Positions 6,718-12,113 of a stretch of DNA of 12,113 nt are shown here, piece after piece. The DNA comes from Flavobacteriales bacterium. Lineage in GTDB: Bacteria; Bacteroidota; Bacteroidia; Flavobacteriales; Flavobacteriaceae. A model generated the notes under the pieces. It ran no database searches. It saw nothing but the letters and a program-made list of their open reading frames with translations, and was not told the DNA's origin. The number at the start of each line of letters is the position of its first letter. Within the stretch, counting starts at the first letter, position 1. The stretch is taken from NCBI GenBank assembly GCA_027003085.1, contig JALWYR010000220.1, forward strand, positions 1 to 12,113. Direction: 5' to 3'. Position numbers and translations under genes: made by a program.

Positions 6718-7780
6718 TTCCGGTGCTTTGCTCAACTATGGGAAGGTAAAGGTAAATTTTCCATTTGGAAGGATCATCGGGATAACGCGTATGCCCAACG
6801 ATCATTTCGATAAAATACGGCTGACCAGTTAGTAATTTATTATTCGAAGCCTTCAAATACTGAATGGCATCTCGGCGTGCCAATGAAGAATAAACATAAT
6901 CGCCAGTAACTTCAAATTTTTTGTATAACATCCCGGGCATATAAAACAACTTAAAGGGCTTGGGTATCTCGGATTCTACGGAATCTTTTATTTGAATACC
7001 CACAATATATTGAATGGAGTCCTTCGTACGATTAAGAAATAGAATAACCGGCTTGGTTCCGGGTTTCAACAAATCGTGGCGTATACCGTATATCAACACG
7101 CGGGGTAAATCCTTGTCCATCTTTTTTGCATAATCCAAGCGGTGAACCGTTCCACCGATTCCCATATATTTTTGACGTGCAAGTAATGTATCTTGAAGAA
7201 CATTCAACCGGTAATTTTCCGACGCTTTATTGATTTTATGTTGAAAATGCGTAAGAGCGGTATCCAATTTCCGGTTAATTTCATGATAAATTTGCATGTA
7301 ACGCCACCTTTTGAAGAACGGGATACTTGCATTGATGACTATTTCCAACCGGGTATTGACACTGTCGGCCAAGGATAAATACCAATCCATGTCCACAACA
7401 TAATCGTTGTTTACATAAATTTCGTAAGAAACATTTCTTACGGGATCTTCCTTGCTTTTTCGAACACGCAAAACATCTCCGTTTTTAAACCTGAATAGTC
7501 TGAATTTATTATACTTACCTTCCTTGGGCAGATCATCGATAATTGCTTCCGTATCAATCCATGGCATAAAAGTACTCATTTGCTCCACCGAATTCAAGTT
7601 AAAATAAATAATGCCCGGACCTTTATCCAGCACCAAGATGCGTTTAACTTTGAATTGCCCCGGTATCAAAAATAAAACGAGAACAGCAAATAGCACTGCA
7701 ACTAAAAGCGCCAAAAAAGCAAAAAGCAAACGTTTCTGGCCGGTATTCAATTCCCGGTATTTACGCCGCCAACAAGTCAT
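6710..7780 (-). CDS. Membrane-anchored SRPBCC / GyrI-like effector-binding protein
   Basis: 356 residues. Residues 18-40 form one membrane segment after a basic N-terminus, so the bulk of the protein probably sits beyond the inner membrane. The following part (FKVKRILVLDKGPG, then FNLNSVEQMSTFMPW, about 43-74) follows the usual start of an SRPBCC (polyketide cyclase/dehydrase-like) domain, where a conserved W ends the first helical stretch. The C-terminal 150 residues match the layout of a GyrI-like/AraC effector-binding domain: strand pairs, FEVTGDYVYSSLARRDAIQY (289-308), then PYFIEMIVGHT and a final IYLYLPI. Such two-domain proteins are common in Bacteroidota, with unknown ligands. A perfect -7 box lies 21 bases upstream. 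It overlaps crcB and is divergent from ridA. The assignment rests on the layout, not on catalytic residues. Confidence 0.6.
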   Translation of the reverse strand: MTCWRRKYRELNTGQKRLLFAFLALLVAVLFAVLVLFLIPGQFKVKRILVLDKGPGIIYFNLNSVEQMSTFMPWIDTEAIIDDLPKEGKYNKFRLFRFKNGDVLRVRKSKEDPVRNVSYEIYVNNDYVVDMDWYLSLADSVNTRLEIVINASIPFFKRWRYMQIYHEINRKLDTALTHFQHKINKASENYRLNVLQDTLLARQKYMGIGGTVHRLDYAKKMDKDLPRVLIYGIRHDLLKPGTKPVILFLNRTKDSIQYIVGIQIKDSVESEIPKPFKLFYMPGMLYKKFEVTGDYVYSSLARRDAIQYLKASNNKLLTGQPYFIEMIVGHTRYPDDPSKWKIYLYLPIVEQSTGNE

Positions 7781-7801
7781 AAATACTTATCTTTATCCGG
7801 T

Positions 7802-7809
7802 CAAAGTTA
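7802..7809 (-). promoter_or_regulatory. Promoter -7 box of the SRPBCC-crcB operon
   Basis: The minus strand reads TAACTTTG (7809-7802), a perfect TAnnTTTG match, 21 bases before the ATG at 7780. The -33 element is weak (GTTT at 19 bases). The intergenic space to the divergent ridA gene is only 45 bases. A plus-strand box TATCTTTA (7788-7795), one base off consensus, may serve ridA, so the two promoters would face apart within the same short space. Confidence 0.5.
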
Positions 7810-7825
7810 TAAAATTCATTTCAAT

Positions 7826-8206
7826 ATGAAACACGTAGTACAAACACCGAATGCCCCCGAACCTATCGGGCCTTACAGCCAAGCTGTGAAGCATGGAAAT
7901 TTATTGTTTGTCTCGGGTCAAATCCCCGTGGACAGGAACGGGCGGACCGAAAAAAATGATATCCGCCGTGCAACCCGTTTGGTGATGGAAAATATTTCCG
8001 CCATTTTGGAAGCGGCGGGAATGGGAATGCAAAACGTGGTTAAGGCAAGTATTTTCTTGCAAGACTTATCCGATTTCGCAATTGTAAACGAAGTTTACGG
8101 AAGCTATTTCACCGATGGTATTCCGCCGGCCCGCGAAACGCTACAAGTGGCCCGGTTGCCCAAAGATGTGCCGGTGGAAATTTCGGTAATAGCCGTCAAG
8201 GAATAA
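7826..8206 (+). CDS. ridA: RidA family enamine/imine deaminase
   Basis: 126 residues, the usual length. RidA hydrolyses reactive 2-aminoacrylate and related enamines/imines released by PLP enzymes to keto acids and ammonia, protecting other PLP enzymes; it is a cytoplasmic trimer. The N-terminal NAPEPIGPYSQA (9-20) contains the active-site Y17; LLFVSGQIPVD includes S30; the family signature PPARETLQVARLPKDVPVEI (100-119) carries R103, equivalent to the carboxylate-binding arginine of E. coli RidA, and E118. All key residues expected for deaminase activity are present. The gene is divergent from the SRPBCC-crcB operon and precedes gdhA on the same strand by 243 bases, but gdhA has its own promoter. 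Confidence 0.93.
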   Translation: MKHVVQTPNAPEPIGPYSQAVKHGNLLFVSGQIPVDRNGRTEKNDIRRATRLVMENISAILEAAGMGMQNVVKASIFLQDLSDFAIVNEVYGSYFTDGIPPARETLQVARLPKDVPVEISVIAVKE

Positions 8207-8279
8207 ACCATTCTTTTGGCACATCGCCACACGTGTTTGCACAGCATCATATTATACTTACTCCTTCGAATTAAGGCAA

Positions 8280-8366
8280 GGTGCCCACACGGCGCCCCGG
8301 TCAAACAAAGATTGTAAGAACAGGTGCGGCGGGGTGCCCTGAAAAATCTTTCCCAAAAAGATTTTT
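8280..8366 (+). other. Foldable segment between ridA and gdhA, possible ridA terminator
   Basis: GGTGCC (8280-8285) can pair with GGCGCC (8291-8296), but GGCGCCCC (8291-8298) can instead pair over 8 bases with GGGGTGCC (8331-8338). Just after, AAAAATCTTT (8342-8351) and AAAGATTTTT (8357-8366) form a perfect 10-bp hairpin with loop CCCAA whose 3' arm ends in five T. The segment ends 44 bases before the predicted gdhA promoter, so it belongs to the ridA 3' region or an independent RNA, not to the gdhA leader. It may terminate ridA transcripts; the hairpin is AT-rich and would be a weak terminator. Confidence 0.4.
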
Positions 8367-8409
8367 AAGAAAATGACAAAACACATAATTTCGTTGTGCG
8401 AGATATGAT

Positions 8410-8417
8410 TAAATTTG
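8410..8417 (+). promoter_or_regulatory. Promoter -7 box of gdhA
   Basis: TAAATTTG at 8410-8417 matches the Bacteroidota -7 consensus TAnnTTTG exactly. Transcription would start near 8424, giving a leader of about 26 bases before the ATG at 8450. No good TTTG lies 19-21 bases upstream. Confidence 0.55.
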
Positions 8418-8449
8418 ATTTGCAATTCAAACCCTAAATTATTACTTAT

Positions 8450-9793
<1,344 letters not shown>

Positions 9794-9814
9794 TCCGGAA
9801 ATTTTTCATCGACC

Positions 9815-9850
9815 AAACCGCTCTGCCCCGTGCAGGGCGGTTTTTTTTGT
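9815..9850 (+). terminator. Intrinsic terminator of gdhA
   Basis: AACCGCTCTGC (9816-9826) pairs with GCAGGGCGGTT (9832-9842) over 11 positions with one G-U pair and a five-base loop, followed by eight T (9841-9848) and a further T-rich stretch. It starts 22 bases after the gdhA stop. Confidence 0.93.
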
Positions 9851-9855
9851 TTTTT

Positions 9856-10071
9856 GGGCGCCCCGGCGCTCGCGTTCGCATAGGCCGCCGTTCATCGCCT
9901 TCGGCTCGCCCGGCGGCATGCTCACGCGGCGCCGTCGGGCTGTCCGCTCAAATGCGGCGGCCGCCCGCTCTTGCCCTGCAAATCGCAGCGGCGTGTCTTC
10001 CCGCTGTCAGCCCCGCCACTGCGGCAGGCCGTCGGCGCGCGGCCACCGCATAACCGCTCCCATCCCTGGCG
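9856..10071 (-). repeat. GC-rich dispersed repeat, copy 2
   Basis: 216 bp, on the opposite strand to the copy at 1833-2055. Read on the minus strand, the 26-base first block spans 10071-10046, the 28-base middle block 9958-9931, the 14-base block 9907-9894, and the terminal palindrome GGGCGCCC 9863-9856, followed by A-rich sequence. It abuts the T-tract of the gdhA terminator head-on, the same arrangement as copy 1 with the gyrB operon terminator. An extra GC hairpin (GGGCGGC, TT, GCCGCCC, 10081-10096) lies just 5' of this copy and is not present at copy 1. Short frames through it share peptides with those in copy 1, but this follows from DNA identity and is not evidence of coding. Confidence 0.8.
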
Positions 10072-10357
10072 CGATGGCTCGGGCGGCTTGCCGCCCTCGA
10101 ATATCACACGTCGAACAATCGAGCGGCGATTTATGATATCTACTACTGTAAACATTGAAGAATGCCTGCCATACCGGGGAAAGGTAACGACGGGCGAACG
10201 CCCGCCTGATCCAATACGGAAATTGCTTTAAAACCGGGAATTCCTTTTCAACCTGCGGTGCGATATATTATCCGTTCCATCCTTATGGATAATGCGGCCT
10301 ATTGAGAATCAACACAAAATGGATAATTCGTATTTGCAAAGGCCTTCGCCTTTCGAT
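10072..10357. other. Gene-free stretch downstream of the O-methyltransferase gene
   Basis: No supportable gene. It contains several inverted repeats: GGGCGGC/GCCGCCC at 10081-10096, CGGGCG/CGCCCG at 10191-10204, and ATTATCC (10267-10273) with GGATAAT (10287-10293). A 16-base palindrome (10338-10353, AAAGGC, four bases, GCCTTT) lies four bases beyond the stop of the minus-strand methyltransferase gene and might be its terminator, but no clear T-tract follows. Confidence 0.5.
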
Positions 10358-10990
10358 TCACCTTTTCCTTAATAACATCAACCCGTCGCGCAAGGGTAAA
10401 ATCACTTGTTCGATGGCCGGATCATTGGCGGCAAGCTTGTTGAAAGCGGCAATGCTGCGGGCTTGCCCATCGGAAGGGTCGAGCACCTTACCCGACCATA
10501 GCACATTATCGGTAATCCACAAAGCACCGGGTGCCAATAGTTTTTTAAGCAGCGGATAATATTGCGGATATCGTTCTTTATCGGCATCGAGGAAAATAAG
10601 ATCAAAGGTGCCGTCAATTTTTTGAAGGGTCTCCAAGGCATCGCCTTGGCGGACATGAATTTTTCCGTCCAGCCCGCTACGTTCAAAATACCGGCGGGCA
10701 ATGTCCAGGGTTTCGGCATTGTGTTCCAGGGTGATAATTTTCCCGTTATCAGGCAAAGCCTGCGCCATGGCAAGGGTAGCATAGCCGGTAAAAGTGCCCA
10801 CTTCCAGGATACGTTGTGCACCCGTAAGCCGGACAAGAAAATGAAGAACGGCCGCCTGGATTTTTCCGCTGAGCATTTGCGGGTAGGGAGTCCGCCAATG
10901 GGTTTCGCGTTCCAATTCGTCCAGCAAAGGAAGGAGCGGCATATTATGGGCTTCGATGTAGGTTTCCCATTCGGGAGGTAAAATTATCAT
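10358..10990 (-). CDS. SAM-dependent O-methyltransferase (family 3, CCoAOMT-like)
   Basis: 210 residues, normal for the bacterial members of this family. It would transfer a methyl group from S-adenosylmethionine to a hydroxyl of a small catechol-like or related substrate, usually with a divalent metal; the substrate cannot be told from sequence. N-terminal LERETHWRTPYPQMLSG (26-42) is typical. Motif I is ILEVGTFTGYATLAMA (61-76), E90 in ITLEHN binds the ribose, QGDALE (115-120) contacts adenine, LDADK (134-138) and TDN (160-162) carry the metal-ligand aspartates and asparagine, followed by VLWSGKV. Its ATG overlaps the stop of the upstream methyltransferase gene by four bases (ATGA), so translation is probably coupled. 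Confidence 0.9.
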   Translation of the reverse strand: MIILPPEWETYIEAHNMPLLPLLDELERETHWRTPYPQMLSGKIQAAVLHFLVRLTGAQRILEVGTFTGYATLAMAQALPDNGKIITLEHNAETLDIARRYFERSGLDGKIHVRQGDALETLQKIDGTFDLIFLDADKERYPQYYPLLKKLLAPGALWITDNVLWSGKVLDPSDGQARSIAAFNKLAANDPAIEQVILPLRDGLMLLRKR

Positions 10991-11772
10991 GCTTGCTCGG
11001 GTTTATGGGCCAGTGGCAGAATTTCATGTTTGTCCAATCCGTAACGCCCGATTTCGGCGGGCGTAAAAAGTTTGTCGATACGGATTTTTTCGGTGCGGAA
11101 ACCGGCGGCTTCCAAGCGGTCGAAAAAATCCATTCCGTAAACACGCACATGGTCGTATTGACCGAAAAGTTCGGCGCGTTTTTCCGGGTCGGTTATCGAA
11201 GGGTCTTCGAAAGTGCTTTCACGGGTGGCATCCAGAGGAATCTGCACTATGGCCGTTCCGCCCGGTCGAAGCACGCGGAATAGCTCGCGCATGGCTTCCC
11301 GGTCGTCGGGAATATGTTCCAGAACATGGTTGCAAAAAATCAGGTCGAAATGGTTGCCGGGCAGGGGCATACGGGTGATGTCGGCCCGGATGTCGGCCAG
11401 GGGGCTGTGCAAGTCCAGCGAAGTTACGTCCCAAAGCGGATTTTTGCGAAACAACCTGTGGAAGATTTGTTCGGGTGCAATGTGAAGGACTTTTTTGGGC
11501 GTGTTCCACCAATCGGTATGTTCTTGAATGTATAGCCACAAGGCGCGATGGCGTTCCAAACTCAATGTACCGGGCGAAAGTGCGCCCGGGCGGAGTTTGC
11601 CGTAGCCATAGGGCAGAAATCGCCGGTATTGACGTCCGTTGATGGGGTCGGTGGGGCCGTCGCCGCGGAAAAAAGGTTCCCAAAGCGGATGGGTGAGCAT
11701 ACTCAGCCGGATGAGCCAAGGACGCGGAATATGTCCCAGGGCCCAATGTATCCATTTGTCCGGCGCTGTCAT
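10987..11772 (-). CDS. Class I SAM-dependent methyltransferase (Methyltransf_11 type)
   Basis: 261 residues. The SAM domain runs from about 93: KVLHIAPEQ (94-102) in place of the glycine motif I, TSLDLHSP with D120, ADITRMPLPGNHFDLIFCNHVLEHIPDD (130-157) and VLRPGG (167-172), the typical order of a Methyltransf_11 domain. Then comes FGQYDHVRVYGMDF (203-216), which I associate with a flavobacterial subgroup. The N-terminal segment DPINGRQYRRFLPYG...LSPGTLSLERHR (42-76) has the outline of a small zinc ribbon seen in related proteins, but the cysteines are absent. The substrate is unknown. It starts 6 bases after the ArsC-family gene stop and overlaps the O-methyltransferase gene downstream, so the three form one operon. 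Confidence 0.87.
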   Translation of the reverse strand: MTAPDKWIHWALGHIPRPWLIRLSMLTHPLWEPFFRGDGPTDPINGRQYRRFLPYGYGKLRPGALSPGTLSLERHRALWLYIQEHTDWWNTPKKVLHIAPEQIFHRLFRKNPLWDVTSLDLHSPLADIRADITRMPLPGNHFDLIFCNHVLEHIPDDREAMRELFRVLRPGGTAIVQIPLDATRESTFEDPSITDPEKRAELFGQYDHVRVYGMDFFDRLEAAGFRTEKIRIDKLFTPAEIGRYGLDKHEILPLAHKPEQA

Positions 11773-11778
11773 AGCGGT

Positions 11779-12113
11779 TTAGGCCAATTCGTTTACCTTG
11801 TCGGCCGGGCGTGCCAACACGGCTTTGTTGCCATAAATCACCAAAGGCCTTTCGATGAGTTTGGGATGTTCGGCCATTATTTGGATGAGTTCATCGTCGG
11901 AATAATCCTTGCCTTTGAATTGTTCTTTCCAAATTTTTTCTTGCTTGCGCAGGATATCGCGGGGCGAGAGTCCGGCCATTCGGAGCACTTTTTTCAGTTC
12001 GTCCGCCGTAGGGGGATTGTCCAGATAGCGACGCACTTCTACTTCTGCGCCCAGTTGTTTAGCCAATTGTTCGGCAGCGGCCAATCCTTCGCGGCTTTTG
12101 CGGCAGCGGGGGT
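11779..12113 (-). CDS. ArsC/Spx-family reductase (5' end off window)
   Basis: The last 110 residues are in the window; the start lies beyond the right edge. The visible part begins PRCRKSREG, the catalytic-cysteine motif of ArsC (cf. NPRCGKSR), so only about ten residues are missing. Later RYLDNPPTADELKKVLRMAG and EKIWKE fit the helical subdomain, and LIERPLVIYGNKAVLARP contains the two arginines that bind the oxyanion in ArsC. This makes a glutaredoxin-dependent arsenate reductase more likely than Spx, but close Bacteroidota relatives exist for which arsenate activity is not shown, and no other arsenic gene is visible. It leads the operon with two methyltransferases. Confidence 0.85.
   Translation of the reverse strand, partial: PRCRKSREGLAAAEQLAKQLGAEVEVRRYLDNPPTADELKKVLRMAGLSPRDILRKQEKIWKEQFKGKDYSDDELIQIMAEHPKLIERPLVIYGNKAVLARPADKVNELA

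Noticed and set aside
8274..8366. GGGGTGCCCTGA resembles part of a TPP riboswitch.
   Set aside because: The other conserved TPP segments are missing and gdhA and ridA are not thiamine genes.

Overview
The window looks like a piece of a Bacteroidota chromosome, probably from the Flavobacteriales or a near relative. The evidence is a set of families typical of that phylum: a DUF6588 outer-membrane protein, a secreted protein with the common Bacteroidota N-terminal domain followed by 17-residue repeats, and a flavobacterial type of methyltransferase. Four genes also have a perfect Bacteroidota -7 box (TAnnTTTG) just upstream, and Shine-Dalgarno sequences are not obvious. Most genes are of medium to fairly high GC; the DUF3800 gene is clearly AT-rich. 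No rRNA, tRNA, CRISPR array or transposase was seen.

Layout. 1-1616 (minus, runs off the left edge): large secreted protein built of 17-residue repeats. 1617-2127: gene-free stretch with a perfect 11-bp hairpin and copy 1 of a GC-rich dispersed repeat, ending at the terminator of the next operon. 2128-5296 (minus): gyrB, a DUF6588 outer-membrane protein and a 45-residue lipoprotein that is easily missed, closed by an intrinsic terminator. 5345-6247 (minus): AT-rich DUF3800 gene, preceded by its own promoter and a folded leader that ends in a U-tract. 6346-7780 (minus): membrane-anchored SRPBCC/GyrI-like protein overlapping the fluoride channel gene crcB. 7826-8206 (plus): ridA, divergent from them. 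8450-9793 (plus): gdhA with a strong terminator. 9856-10071: copy 2 of the GC-rich repeat on the minus strand, then about 290 bases of gene-free DNA. 10358-12113 (minus): an ArsC-family reductase (cut by the right edge) and two SAM-dependent methyltransferases, tightly packed.

Most protein genes are ordinary housekeeping or envelope genes: DNA supercoiling (gyrB), ammonium assimilation (gdhA), removal of reactive imine intermediates (ridA) and fluoride export (crcB). The least explained parts are non-coding. One is the leader of the DUF3800 gene: four short elements that can pair in two mutually exclusive ways sit exactly between a perfect promoter and a run of Ts. The other is a pair of about 220-bp GC-rich repeats, each lying just beyond an intrinsic terminator and pointing towards it.
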